A stretch of 64,000 nucleotides of DNA. Source: Amycolatopsis tolypomycina (GTDB taxonomy: Bacteria; Actinomycetota; Actinomycetes; Mycobacteriales; Pseudonocardiaceae). Under the pieces are notes generated by a model. It saw only the letters and a program-made list of their open reading frames with translations, was not told the DNA's origin and made no database searches. Below are positions 51,256 to 60,119 of this stretch, in pieces. Position 1 is the first letter of the stretch; each line of letters starts with the position of its first letter. Where the stretch lies: NCBI RefSeq assembly GCF_900105945.1, contig NZ_FNSO01000004.1, forward strand, positions 4,278,001-4,342,000, in the 5' to 3' direction. The translations under genes were made by a program, and so were the position numbers.

Positions 51256-51319
51256 CTCAACTCTTCGGTTGACAACGCCCGGGGCTCGCTCTACTGTCGT
51301 ATTCAACCGAAGAGTTGAG
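51256..51319. promoter_or_regulatory. Double ArsR operator and promoter
   Basis: CTCAACTCTTCGGTTG (51256-51271) and its perfect inverse CAACCGAAGAGTTGAG (51304-51319) flank a promoter TTGACA (51269-51274), 17-base spacer, TACTGT (51292-51297). Each arm is itself a CAAC-N6-GTTG dyad. One site overlaps the -35, the other the start of the transcript, 8 bases before the GTG of the ArsR gene. Confidence 0.8.
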
Positions 51320-51327
51320 GAAGACCG

Positions 51328-51687
51328 GTGGACGAAGACAGCGAGCGGCTCAACCGGGTGTTCGCGGCACTGGCCGACCCGACCCGGCGCGACCTGGTGG
51401 CGCGCCTGGCCGGCGCGGACGCGACCGTTGGCGAACTGGCCGAGCCCTACGACATGAGCCTCCAGGCGGTCTCCAAGCACGTGAAGGTGCTGGAAGAGGC
51501 CGGCCTGGTGACCCGCAGCAAGGACGCCCAGCGCCGTCCGGTCCACCTGGACGCGGAGGTGTTCGACCTGATGACCAAGTGGATCGAGCGGTACCGGCGG
51601 CAGGCCGAGGAGCGCTACCGGCGCCTCGACGCCCTGCTGGGCCGCATGACCGACGAAACCAAGCGCTCCCGGAAGGACGCATCATGA
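51328..51687 (+). CDS. ArsR-family repressor
   Basis: 119 aa winged helix: RVFAALADPTRRDLVARLAGADATVGELAEPYDMSLQAVSKHVKVLEEAGLVTRSKDAQRRPVHLD. No CxC or other metal-site cysteines, typical of the group that sits next to AHSA1/SRPBCC proteins and senses organic ligands. It very likely represses its own operon through the flanking inverted repeats. ATGA overlap with the next gene. Confidence 0.9.
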   Translation: MDEDSERLNRVFAALADPTRRDLVARLAGADATVGELAEPYDMSLQAVSKHVKVLEEAGLVTRSKDAQRRPVHLDAEVFDLMTKWIERYRRQAEERYRRLDALLGRMTDETKRSRKDAS

Positions 51688-52172
51688 CCATGGCGAAGTA
51701 CGACACCGAGATCCTGGCCGACGACGAGGTCCCGGCCATCCGGCTCGTCCGGGAGTTCGACGCCCCGCCCGCGCAGGTGTTCCGCGCGCACGTCGACCCC
51801 GAGCTGTACGCGCAGTGGATCGGGCCGCACTCGGTCACGACGCGGATCACCCGGTGGGACGCGCGCACCGGCGGCGAATGGGCCTTCGCCAACGACCGCG
51901 ACGGCGAGGAGCTCGCCACGTTCCACGGCTGCTTCCACGAGGTGCGCCCGGACGAGCGGATCGTCTCGACGTTCACCTACGACGGCGAACCCGACGGCGT
52001 CGCCCTGGAAATCCTGACCTTGGAGGAACTCGAAGGCGGCCGCACCCGGCTGCGGATGCTGAGCGTGGTGCAGGACTTCGCGACCCGGGACGCCATGCTG
52101 GCCAGCGGCATGGACGTCGGGGTCAACGAGGGCTACGTCAAGCTCGACGCCCTGCTCGCGAAGGAAGCCTGA
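51684..52172 (+). CDS. SRPBCC (AHSA1-like) protein
   Basis: 162 aa. LVREFDAPPAQVFRAHVDPELYAQWIGPHSVTT (about 20-52) and EGYVKLDALLAKEA at the end form the SRPBCC ligand pocket of the AHSA1 group. ATG overlaps the ArsR stop. The ArsR-SRPBCC pair is a common actinobacterial two-gene unit whose physiological role is mostly unknown. Confidence 0.85.
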   Translation: MTMAKYDTEILADDEVPAIRLVREFDAPPAQVFRAHVDPELYAQWIGPHSVTTRITRWDARTGGEWAFANDRDGEELATFHGCFHEVRPDERIVSTFTYDGEPDGVALEILTLEELEGGRTRLRMLSVVQDFATRDAMLASGMDVGVNEGYVKLDALLAKEA

Positions 52173-52173
52173 G

Positions 52174-52728
52174 ATGACGTCACCGGCTCGGCACCACGTC
52201 TCCGAAGCCGCCCGCTTCACCGAACTGGTCTCCTCGGCCGCGCCCGGCGACTGGACGCGGCCGGCCCCGGTCGCGGGCTGGACGGCGCTCGACGTCGTGC
52301 GCCACCTCGTCGAGTGGCCGCGCGGCTTCCTCCGCGGCGCCGGGATCGAACTGCCCGCCCTGGCCGTCGACGAGGATCCGGCCGGCGCCTGGAAGCAGCA
52401 CGTCGCCGACATCCAGGCGATCCTCGACGACCCCGCCGGGCGGGTGCTCAGCAACCCGAACACCGGCGACCGGCCGGTGGAGGAGGCGCTCGACCAGTTC
52501 TACACCGCGGACGTCTGGATGCATTCGTGGGACCTCGCCCGGGCACTCGGCCGCGAGATCGACCTCGGCGAGCAGCGCTGCGCCGAGGCGTTGACGGCGC
52601 TGCGCCCGATCGAGCAGATGCTGCGCGACAGCGGTCAGTTCGGCCCGGCCGTGCCGGTCGACGAGGACGCTTCGGCACAGGACAAGCTGGTCGGCTTCCT
52701 CGGCCGGGACCCGGCCTGGCGGCCTTGA
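52174..52728 (+). CDS. TIGR03086/DinB-like mycothiol-enzyme-fold protein
   Basis: 184 aa. Four-helix bundle of the maleylpyruvate-isomerase/DinB type: WTRPAPVAGWTALDVVRHLVEWPRGF (metal-ligand His about residue 47), FYTADVWMHSWDLARALG (His about 115-117) and EQRCAEALTALRPIEQML. Such proteins may use mycothiol and a metal. Third gene of the ArsR operon, one base after the SRPBCC stop. Confidence 0.8.
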   Translation: MTSPARHHVSEAARFTELVSSAAPGDWTRPAPVAGWTALDVVRHLVEWPRGFLRGAGIELPALAVDEDPAGAWKQHVADIQAILDDPAGRVLSNPNTGDRPVEEALDQFYTADVWMHSWDLARALGREIDLGEQRCAEALTALRPIEQMLRDSGQFGPAVPVDEDASAQDKLVGFLGRDPAWRP

Positions 52729-52851
52729 CGCCGGACGGTCACGGCCAGGGACGAGCGAGCTTCTCGAACGTCGCCGGATCGCTGTGCACGGCCCGAGGAC
52801 GGCCGACCGGGCACGGACGTGATTGACAAACGGCGGGTGCGCGGAGGACTC

Positions 52852-52865
52852 TGGGAGCGCTTCCA
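52852..52865. promoter_or_regulatory. CebR-type operator of the expansin gene
   Basis: TGGGAGCGCTTCCA, 13 of 14 bases of the CebR palindrome. TTGACA at 52823-52828 serves as -35, so the site overlaps the -10/start region, 61 bases before the ATG. Confidence 0.8.
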
Positions 52866-52926
52866 GACAACGCCGCCGGGGGCGCTTCCGCCTGCCTGCG
52901 GCCGAAGAAGGGCGGAAGGAGAGTCC

Positions 52927-54231
52927 ATGGGATCCGCCTCCCGCCGGAAAGCCGCGCGCCCGGCCGTGCTCGCCGTGATCGCCGTGCTCGTCGTGGGTGT
53001 TTCCGTGCTGTGGCCGTGGCAGTCGGGGGCCGCGCCGGTCGCGCCGATCACCGGGAACGCCACCCACTTCGACGCGCTCGGCGCGCCCTACGGCGGCTGC
53101 GGCCTGCCGCAGGACATGCTCGACTCGCCCGATTTCGTCGCCCTCAACGTCTACAACACCCCCGGCGACTACAGCTTCTACCCGCGCCCGATCCCGCCCG
53201 CGCAGGCCGCGAAGATCGGCCTGTGGGACAACGGCCGCAACTGCGGGCGGTTCGTGCAGGTCACCATCGGCGACTACTGCACCGGCGTCAACGACGGCGC
53301 GGCGGGACAACCGTTCTGCCGCAACGGGTCCTGGGTGACCGACGGGTACGCCGGCGCCCAGCTGACCATGGTCGTGGCCGACAGCTGCGGCGACGCGAAC
53401 GCCTGGTGCCGCGACGATCCCGGGCACCTCGACCTGTCGACGGCGTCGCTCAACCGGTTCGTGAAGAACGGCGTCCCGGTCGGGGACATGAACCCGGCGC
53501 ACTGGAACAACCGGCGGGTTTCGTGGTCCTACGTGCCCGCCCCGAGCTACACCGGCGACCTGAAACTCGGCTTCCTCCAAGGCTCACAACGGTATTGGAC
53601 GGCCGTCGCCGTGTCGCACCTGCCCAACGGCGTCCACGGCGTGGAGTTCCTCGGCGCGGACGGCACCTGGCAGCAGGCCCAGCCGGACAGCGACCTCGGG
53701 CAGGCCTTCCTCATCGGACCGACCGCCACGGCGGGCACCGCGTACGCGATCCGGGTCCGCGACGCGAGCGACGCGCTCGTCAACGACGGCCGCGTCTATC
53801 GCTTCACGTTGCCGGACCAGTGCCTGTCCGGGTGCGCGGCCGCCTACACGGCCATCAGCTACACGACCGGGACGAGCACGCCGACCACCACACCGACGAC
53901 GACGCCCACCACGCCCACCACGCCGGCCGGGGCGTCGTGCGCGGTGACGTCCGCGGTCACGTCGTCGTGGACCGGCGGGCACCAGCTGGAGTTCACGGTG
54001 AGGAACACCGGCTCGGCCGCGCTGACCGGCTGGACGACGGCGTTCTCCTTCGCGGGCGGCCAGCAGCTGACCAACTCGTGGAACGCCGTGCCGGCGCAGA
54101 CGGGCCGGCAGGTGCAGGCGGTCAACCAGTCCTACAACGGGAGCCTGTCGCCCGGCGCGACGACGACGTGGGGTGCGGTCGTGACCGGCACCGTCCAGCC
54201 GTTGGCCGAACTGGCCTGCACTGCCCGCTGA
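52927..54231 (+). CDS. Secreted expansin-like protein with CBM2
   Basis: 434 aa. N-terminal signal anchor (AVLAVIAVLVVGVSVLWPW, about 16-34). Double-psi beta-barrel at about 42-165 (NATHFDALGAPYGGCGLPQDMLDSPDFVALNVYN, VQVTIGDYC, LDLSTASLNRF), expansin-type second domain about 170-300, Thr/Pro linker (TPTTTPTTTPTTPTTP), then CBM2 (about 340-434). Expansin-like proteins loosen cellulose non-hydrolytically. GGAG upstream of ATG. Under a CebR-type operator. Confidence 0.85.
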   Translation: MGSASRRKAARPAVLAVIAVLVVGVSVLWPWQSGAAPVAPITGNATHFDALGAPYGGCGLPQDMLDSPDFVALNVYNTPGDYSFYPRPIPPAQAAKIGLWDNGRNCGRFVQVTIGDYCTGVNDGAAGQPFCRNGSWVTDGYAGAQLTMVVADSCGDANAWCRDDPGHLDLSTASLNRFVKNGVPVGDMNPAHWNNRRVSWSYVPAPSYTGDLKLGFLQGSQRYWTAVAVSHLPNGVHGVEFLGADGTWQQAQPDSDLGQAFLIGPTATAGTAYAIRVRDASDALVNDGRVYRFTLPDQCLSGCAAAYTAISYTTGTSTPTTTPTTTPTTPTTPAGASCAVTSAVTSSWTGGHQLEFTVRNTGSAALTGWTTAFSFAGGQQLTNSWNAVPAQTGRQVQAVNQSYNGSLSPGATTTWGAVVTGTVQPLAELACTAR

Positions 54232-54288
54232 CCCTCGGCCCGCGGTGCCCCCTAGGCTCGGCGGCGGAGCCCGGGAGGAGGTGACGGC

Positions 54289-55287
54289 GTGCCCGGACAC
54301 GGACACCTGCCGCGGGTCAAGCGCGTGACCATCGAGGACGTGGCCCGCGAGGCCGGCGTGGGTCGGCAGACCGTCTCGCGGGCCCTGCGCGACCTGCCGG
54401 AGATCGCCCCGGACACCCGGGAGCGCGTGCTGGCCGCGGCGAGCAGGCTGGGGTACCGGCCGAACGCGCTGGCGAAGGGCATGCGCACCCAGCGGTCGGA
54501 CGTCATCGCGCTGATCGTCTCCGACATCGCGAACCCGTTCTACCCGGCCGTGGCCCGCGGGGTGTACGACGCCGCCGCGGCGGCCGGGTGCAGTGTCGTG
54601 CTGTACAACACCGACGCCGACCCGGGCCGGGAACGCGACGCCCTCGAGGACGCCCTCGCCCGCTCCGCCCGCGGCGTCGTCGGCTTCTTCTACGGCCTCC
54701 CCGACGACGTCCTCGCCGGCTACGCGCGCTCGGTCCCGCTGGTGGTCGCCGACCGGCAGCTGCCGCCGGACGTGGCGGCCTCGGTGAGCAACGACTTCGC
54801 GAGCGGCACCGCGGCCGCCGTCGAGCTGCTCGCGCGGCGGCCGGACGCCTGCCTCGGCATGCTGGCCGGCCCGGTCGGCGTCGCGGCCGACGAGCGGCGG
54901 CTCGCCTTCGTCGCCGCGTGCGCCGCCCACGGGCTCGGCGACGTCTCGGCGCGCATCGTGCCGGGGCCGCCGACCATCGCGGGCGGCACGGCCGCGGCCC
55001 ACCGGCTCCTCGACGCCCGGCCCGAGGTCAACGGCATCTTCGCGGGCAACGACCTGATGGGCATCGGGGCGGTGCAGGCGGTGCTCGCGCGCGGCGGCGC
55101 CGTCCCGCGGGACTGCGCCGTGGTCGGCTTCGACGACCTCGAACTGTCGGCCTACCTCAGCCCGCCGCTCAGTACCGTCCGGATCGACAAGTACGACCAC
55201 GGGCAGACCCTCGTCCGGGCCCTGCTGGCCGACACCGCCGACCGCATCTCGCTGCCCGTCTCGTTGGTCACCCGCGCGACCGCGTGA
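54289..55287 (+). CDS. LacI-family regulator (CebR-like)
   Basis: 332 aa from GTG 54289 (GGAGG upstream). LacI HTH: TIEDVAREAGVGRQTVSRALRDLPEIAPDTRERVLAAASRLGYRPNALAKGMRTQRS (residues about 14-70), then periplasmic-binding-type ligand domain (VIALIVSDIANPFYPAVARGVYDAAAAAGCSVVLYNTD; FAGNDLMGIGAVQAV). Encoded behind two genes that carry CebR-type operators; it probably binds them and is released by cello-oligosaccharides. Its last 20 bases overlap the ftsW-like gene. Confidence 0.85.
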   Translation: MPGHGHLPRVKRVTIEDVAREAGVGRQTVSRALRDLPEIAPDTRERVLAAASRLGYRPNALAKGMRTQRSDVIALIVSDIANPFYPAVARGVYDAAAAAGCSVVLYNTDADPGRERDALEDALARSARGVVGFFYGLPDDVLAGYARSVPLVVADRQLPPDVAASVSNDFASGTAAAVELLARRPDACLGMLAGPVGVAADERRLAFVAACAAHGLGDVSARIVPGPPTIAGGTAAAHRLLDARPEVNGIFAGNDLMGIGAVQAVLARGGAVPRDCAVVGFDDLELSAYLSPPLSTVRIDKYDHGQTLVRALLADTADRISLPVSLVTRATA

Positions 55288-56515
55288 CGCCGGGGTGGTC
55301 AGGGGCGCCGGGCTCGTGGCGCGCGCAGTTGGCGAGGATCCCGAGCATCCCCAGCGTGACCAGCAGCGACGAACCGCCGTAGGAGATCAGCGGCAGCGTG
55401 ACGCCGGTGACCGGCAGCAGGCCGACGACGTACCCGATGTTGATCGCGGCCTGGGCGACCACCAGCAGGGTGAGCGTGCCCGCCACGAGCCGGATCCAGG
55501 GGTCGAGGGCCCGGCGCGCGATCCGCGTCCCCACGATGGCGACGCCGGCGTAGAGCGCGATCACCGCGATGCAGCCGACGAAGCCGAGCTCCTCGCCGAC
55601 GAGCGCGAAGATGAAGTCGTTCGCCACGCCGGGCAGGTAGCCCCAGTTCGCGCTCCCCTGCCCGAGCCCGCGGCCGAACGCCCCGCCGTCGGCGAGCGCG
55701 TACAACGCCTGGGTCGTCTGGTAGGCACCGGAGTCCGGGCCCGGCGAGTCGGACAGGAACGTCAGGACGCGCCCCAGCCGGTAGTCCGCGGACAGGGCGA
55801 GCACGGTGAAGCCCGCGGCCGCGCCGGACACCAGTGCCGCGAACAGCCCGGCGGGGATGCCCGCGAACCAGAGCAGGCCCAGCATGACGACGCCGAGGGT
55901 GATCGTGCCGCTGAGGTTCGGCTGGGCCATCACCAGCGCGAACATCAGCAGCGTCACCGGGACCACGGGCACCAGCAGGTGCCGCCACCGGTGCAGCAGG
56001 TGCTCCTTGGCCACCAGGACGTGCGCGCCCCACAACACCAGCGCGAGCTTGGCGAACTCGATCGGCTGGACCGACTGCCCGGCGATGACGAACCAGCGCT
56101 GCGCCCCGCCGCCCGCCGAGCCCAGCGGGGTGAGCACGAGGACCAGCATGCCGAGCGCCACGGCCATCGCCTTGCTCGCCAGCCCCCGGATCTTCCGCAG
56201 CGGCAGGCGCAGGCCGAGCCAGAACACCCCGGACCCCAGTACCAGGTACGTGAGGTGCTTGAAGAACATGTCGTACTGGCCGCCGCCGGTGCTCGGGTCG
56301 TAGGAGGAGACGGACGAGGCGCTCAGCACCATCACGGCCCCGAAGAGCCCGAGGATCCCGGTCAGGGCCAGCACGAGGTGGAACGACGCGAGCGGCCGCG
56401 TCAGCCACCCGGTCAGCGCCTGCCCCGCCCGCGGACGGCGGACCGCTGCCCGTTCCTTGACGTCGATGACGCGCCCCCCACCCCGCTGCGGGAACGGCGG
56501 CTCCGTCCCGGCCAC
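55268..56515 (-). CDS. FtsW/RodA/SpoVE-family protein
   Basis: 415 aa, about ten membrane segments. SEDS signatures: GGAQRWFVIAGQSVQPIEFAKLALVLWGAHVL (about 136-167), AQPNLSGTITLGVVM, SPGPDSGAYQTTQALYALADGGAFGRGLGQG and LPLISYGGSSLLVTLGMLGILAN. It is a peptidoglycan polymerase, but lies outside a division gene cluster, so it is probably a paralogue with a special role. Preceded at 56579 by the Rieske gene on the same strand. Confidence 0.85.
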   Translation of the reverse strand: MAGTEPPFPQRGGGRVIDVKERAAVRRPRAGQALTGWLTRPLASFHLVLALTGILGLFGAVMVLSASSVSSYDPSTGGGQYDMFFKHLTYLVLGSGVFWLGLRLPLRKIRGLASKAMAVALGMLVLVLTPLGSAGGGAQRWFVIAGQSVQPIEFAKLALVLWGAHVLVAKEHLLHRWRHLLVPVVPVTLLMFALVMAQPNLSGTITLGVVMLGLLWFAGIPAGLFAALVSGAAAGFTVLALSADYRLGRVLTFLSDSPGPDSGAYQTTQALYALADGGAFGRGLGQGSANWGYLPGVANDFIFALVGEELGFVGCIAVIALYAGVAIVGTRIARRALDPWIRLVAGTLTLLVVAQAAINIGYVVGLLPVTGVTLPLISYGGSSLLVTLGMLGILANCARHEPGAPDHPGVTRSRG

Positions 56516-56578
56516 GCCAAGCTAGCCACATCCGCCTGGCAGGATCCTGAGAACGCGGACTTCCGTCAGTGGCGTTCT

Positions 56579-57652
56579 TCAGGGGCGGTCTTCGCGCAGG
56601 GCGTAGCGGCGCTCGGCGTAGGCGAGGTCGTCCCGCCACAGCCGGGCGGCGGCCCGGCGCATGAGCGGCCGCAGGGCCGGTGCCAGCCGGGCCGCCGCGG
56701 CGAACCCCGGCCGGCCGGAGGCGGCGATCGTCGCCTCGATCACCGCCGTGCGGGGCCGGCCGTCGCGGTCCGGGCCGAGCGGGGTCGCGTGGGTCTCCAC
56801 GACGCTGCCGGTGCCCTCACCGTCCACAATGGTCATCAGGACGGTGCGCGGGCCCGGGCAGGTGAACTCGGCGAGCACCGGGACGCCGAGCTTGCCCGCC
56901 AGCCGGAACGTCACCTCGACCACGAACCGGTCGTCGGCTTCCGCGACGTCGACGCCCTGCGGAGCCGAGAGCACGCGCAGCCGGGCGAACGAGTACGGGT
57001 GGAACCACGCGCCGTGCCACGGGTCGAGGCGGTTGGCGACGACGTCTTCTGGCTCGCAGACGCCGGTCAGCGTCGCGACGGCGTCGACCGTGGTCCCAGC
57101 CGGGCGGGCCGGCACGAGCGGCCGCTCGGTGGGCTGTTCGCCGCCGGCGCCGTCGAGGCGCACCCACGCCAGGACGCCGTCGTCGAAGGACGGCAGCGCC
57201 GTCCAGCCGGGCCGGCCCGCGCCGACGCGCAGGCCGTGCCACCGGCAGACCAGCTCGCCGCAGTGCACGCGAGCCTGGTCCAGCGGCGCGCCGAGGTGGG
57301 GGCACGCGCCCGGGCCGACCAGCAGCCCGCCGTCCGGACCGCGCCACGCGACCAGCTCTCGGCCGCCTACCCGCGCTCCGAAGGGCCGGTCGGCCCGGAT
57401 GTCCCGAGCCGCGGCGAAGACGTACCAGTTGCCCGACGGCCGGGCGCCCGCCCGCTTGACCGCCGCCTCGATCAGCGCGGGGCTGCAGGCGGCGTAGGTG
57501 GGTTCCTGCCGGGCCCACGCCGGTTCCCGGAACGGCTGCACCGGCCACCGCGCCGGCCAGCGCTCGATCACCTGCCGCTTGAGGTCCACCGGTTGCGCTC
57601 CCGCCTGTCCCGGCCGGCCGGGACGGCCGGCACGCGAGTCATCCTCAGGCAT
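56579..57652 (-). CDS. DUF5914 Rieske-type protein
   Basis: 357 aa. Rieske 2Fe-2S motif CPHLGAPLD...CRWHG (about residues 118-140), NWYVFAAARDI ahead of it, and a C-terminal START-like region (LAGKLGVPVLAEFTCPGPRTVLMTIVDGE). DUF5914 proteins are frequently encoded beside carotenoid genes in actinobacteria; here it lies between LitR and the crt operon on one side and ftsW on the other. Likely a carotenoid-modifying hydroxylase/ketolase; inference from context. Confidence 0.75.
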   Translation of the reverse strand: MPEDDSRAGRPGRPGQAGAQPVDLKRQVIERWPARWPVQPFREPAWARQEPTYAACSPALIEAAVKRAGARPSGNWYVFAAARDIRADRPFGARVGGRELVAWRGPDGGLLVGPGACPHLGAPLDQARVHCGELVCRWHGLRVGAGRPGWTALPSFDDGVLAWVRLDGAGGEQPTERPLVPARPAGTTVDAVATLTGVCEPEDVVANRLDPWHGAWFHPYSFARLRVLSAPQGVDVAEADDRFVVEVTFRLAGKLGVPVLAEFTCPGPRTVLMTIVDGEGTGSVVETHATPLGPDRDGRPRTAVIEATIAASGRPGFAAAARLAPALRPLMRRAAARLWRDDLAYAERRYALREDRP

Positions 57653-57697
57653 CTGGAGCGGTTCCGCAACGCTTTGCCCGCCGCTCGGGTGCGGGGT

Positions 57698-58588
57698 TCA
57701 GGCCTTCAGGCGTTCGGTGGCCAGCTCCAGCGCCGCGGGCAGGTCGTTGACCCAGGGGGTGTCCCGCTCGACGAGGTCCGCCCAGCCCGGCCCCGCCGTC
57801 GCGACGTCGAAACCCCGCCGCCGCAGCCGCCGGGCGAGCAGGTCGTCGGCGGTGGCGGCGGACATCGACCACAGGAACACCACGACCGGGTCGAGCTTGG
57901 CCGCGATCGCGACGGTCGTCTCGGCCGGCACCAGCTGGCCGAGGTGGACCGCCGGGATGCCGACCTCCACCATGGCGGCCCGCAGCACCTCCATCGGCAG
58001 GCTGTGCCGCTCGTCCGGGCAGCACGCGAGCAGCACCGCCCGGCCCGGCGGGGTGTTCGCGAACCCGGCGCTGTAGCGCTGCAGGGCCAGCGAAATCTCC
58101 CCGGTCAGGGCCCATTCGGCGGCGAAGCAGACGTCTCCGCGCAGCCAGCGGCCGCCGAGGTGGCGCAGCACGGGGACGAGCACCTCGGTCCAGGCCGCGG
58201 CCGGGCCGAGGGCGTCCAGCGTTTCGTCCAGCAGTGCCGCCAGCGCCGCGAACTCGAGGCCTTCCGCGGCCCGCACGAGCTCCTCGGCGTGCCGTTCGGC
58301 GGACAGCTCGGGGACCGCTTCGCCGGCCCCGGAAAACGCCGCCGCGGCGGCCTCCCTGGCCCGCATCCCGCGGTCCATGAGCCGGTGCATGTACTGCAGC
58401 CGGCGGACGTCGGCGTCGGAGTAGCGCCGGTGCCGCCCGTCGTCGCGCAGCGTCGGGCCGACGCCGTACCGCGCGGCCCAGGTCCGCAGCGTCACCGGCG
58501 AGACGCCGAGCAGTTCGGCGACCTTGCCGGGCGTCCACGCACCGCCGGGCCGGGGCCCGTCCCGGCCGCTGACCGCGTCGACGTCCAT
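57698..58588 (-). CDS. litR: LitR/CarH-like MerR regulator with B12-binding fold
   Basis: 296 aa. MerR HTH at about residues 18-75 (TPGKVAELLGVSPVTLRTWAARYGVGPTLRDDGRHRRYSDADVRRLQYM). Helical-bundle and B12 domains follow: W148-X9-E158 is present but the partner His of the CarH Wx9EH motif is Trp159; the B12-ligand His195 is in CPDERHSLPMEVL. LitR-type proteins use adenosylcobalamin to repress carotenoid genes in the dark. Divergent from crtE. ATG 58588 used; GTG codons just upstream are alternatives. Confidence 0.8.
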   Translation of the reverse strand: MDVDAVSGRDGPRPGGAWTPGKVAELLGVSPVTLRTWAARYGVGPTLRDDGRHRRYSDADVRRLQYMHRLMDRGMRAREAAAAAFSGAGEAVPELSAERHAEELVRAAEGLEFAALAALLDETLDALGPAAAWTEVLVPVLRHLGGRWLRGDVCFAAEWALTGEISLALQRYSAGFANTPPGRAVLLACCPDERHSLPMEVLRAAMVEVGIPAVHLGQLVPAETTVAIAAKLDPVVVFLWSMSAATADDLLARRLRRRGFDVATAGPGWADLVERDTPWVNDLPAALELATERLKA

Positions 58589-59009
58589 CACCACCACGTT
58601 CTTCCAAGCCAGGCCCTGTCCGCTTCCACGGATACGGCATCCGGCACCCGCCGGACCCCCACGGCACGCCCGGACGCGCCGTCCGAATGACCATTTGTGA
58701 CCCACGCCACAGATTATCCGGCTCGCCGCGGGCTACGCGTGTCCGACGGACACCCGGCGACGCCCGGGTGCAGACAGGGCGCCGCCGGGTGCGGGGCCCG
58801 CGGCCGAGGGGTGACCTGACGGACCCGCCGGGACGGGTGTGGCATCGCCGTCCCGACCACAGGAAGGTCGTTTGTCCGGCTGTGCATCGATTCGCGGCGG
58901 GACCAGCCGAGCTCACTGCGTTCAAGTGGACAAGCTACCGCAGTTGTGAAACGGTTGCGATTCGAATAGGCCGATCGTGCAGAGAGTGCCGAGAATCGAG
59001 GGGCGTCGG
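58589..59009. promoter_or_regulatory. litR-crtE intergenic control region
   Basis: 421 bases with no gene. An inverted repeat GTGTCC-GAC-GGACAC lies at 58739-58753 and AT-rich ATTTGTGACCC...CACAGATTATCC at 58692-58718, a possible promoter/operator for litR or crtE. The last 60 bases before crtE (CAGTTGTGAAACGG then GATTCGAATAGG) look promoter-like, but -35/-10 elements cannot be fixed. Confidence 0.45.
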
Positions 59010-60089
59010 ATGACCACGACCACAGCAGTGGCCCCCGCCGAGCAGCTGGACGCGCTGAGCCGTCGCTGCCTCGCCGAGGCGCACGGGTTCGTGACCGCGC
59101 GGGCGAAGGAGCACTTCTCCGGCCGCAGCGAAGGCGCGCTCGCCGAAACGGCCGTCCCGGAGTTCGTGGCGGGCGGGAAGTGCCTCCGGCCGCTGTTCGC
59201 CTACGTCGGGTGGCGGTGCGGGCAGCCGGACTCCGGCGCCGCGATCCGCGCGGCCGCCGCGCTGGAACTGCTGCACTGCTTCGCCATGGCCCAGGACGAC
59301 GTCATGGACGGCTCGGAGCTGCGCCGCGGCCGCACCGCCCTGCACCTCCGGTTCGCCCGGTGGCACGAGGAGCAGGGCTGGGCGGGCTCGGCACGGCGGT
59401 TCGGCGAGTCCGCCGCGATCCTGTTCGGAGACCTGTTCCTCGTGTGGTCGGAGCAGCTGCTGCGCGAAAGCGGGCTGACGGCCGAACAGCTGGCCCGCGG
59501 CTGGCCGCACTACGACGCGATGCGTGCCGAACTGGCCGTCGGGCAGCTCGGCGACCTGGTGAACGACGCCAGGGCGCTGCCCAGCTGGGACACCCTGCTC
59601 GACGTGCTGCGCCGCAAGTCCGGCAACTACACGGTCCGCCGTCCCCTGGAGTTCGGGGCGGCACTGGCCGGCTGCGGCCCCGAGCTGCTGGCCGGGCTGG
59701 GCGAGTTCGGCGGCCTGGTGGGCGAGGCGTTCCAGCTGCGCGACGACCTGCTGGGCGTGTTCGGCGACCCGGCGGTCACCGGCAAGCCGGCCGGCCAGGA
59801 CCTGCGCGACCGCAAGGCCTCCAGCGTGGTGGTGCTCGCCGCGGCGATGGCCGACCGGCGGCGCCAGACCGAGTTCGCCGAGCTGGTCGAGCTGGAGACG
59901 GTGGACGACGAAGCCGTCGCGCGCTGGCGGGAGCTGATCGTGGCGACCGGGGCGAGGGACCGGCTGGGCGAGCTGATCCGCGAACGGGCGGACAAGGCCC
60001 TCGCGGCCATCGACCCGGCGGTCGTCCCGCGCCACGCCGCCGACCTGCTCACGGCCCTCGCGGCGCGGTGCACGGAGCGGGACCGATGA
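59010..60089 (+). CDS. crtE: Geranylgeranyl diphosphate synthase
   Basis: 359 aa from ATG 59010 with GAGGGG upstream. First Asp-rich motif AQDDVMDGSELRRG (about residue 94), second QLRDDLLGVFGD (about 243), with GGKCLRPLFAYVGW near 52. Condenses IPP and allylic diphosphates to C20. First gene of the carotenoid operon. Confidence 0.92.
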   Translation: MTTTTAVAPAEQLDALSRRCLAEAHGFVTARAKEHFSGRSEGALAETAVPEFVAGGKCLRPLFAYVGWRCGQPDSGAAIRAAAALELLHCFAMAQDDVMDGSELRRGRTALHLRFARWHEEQGWAGSARRFGESAAILFGDLFLVWSEQLLRESGLTAEQLARGWPHYDAMRAELAVGQLGDLVNDARALPSWDTLLDVLRRKSGNYTVRRPLEFGAALAGCGPELLAGLGEFGGLVGEAFQLRDDLLGVFGDPAVTGKPAGQDLRDRKASSVVVLAAAMADRRRQTEFAELVELETVDDEAVARWRELIVATGARDRLGELIRERADKALAAIDPAVVPRHAADLLTALAARCTERDR

Positions 60090-60119
60090 CGGGCGGGCGT
60101 GGCAGCGGGTCCGAACGTC

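Noticed and set aside
55295-58690. 1131-codon open frame across ftsW, Rieske and litR
   Set aside because: Runs antisense through three genes with recognisable domains; composition is that of an antisense frame.
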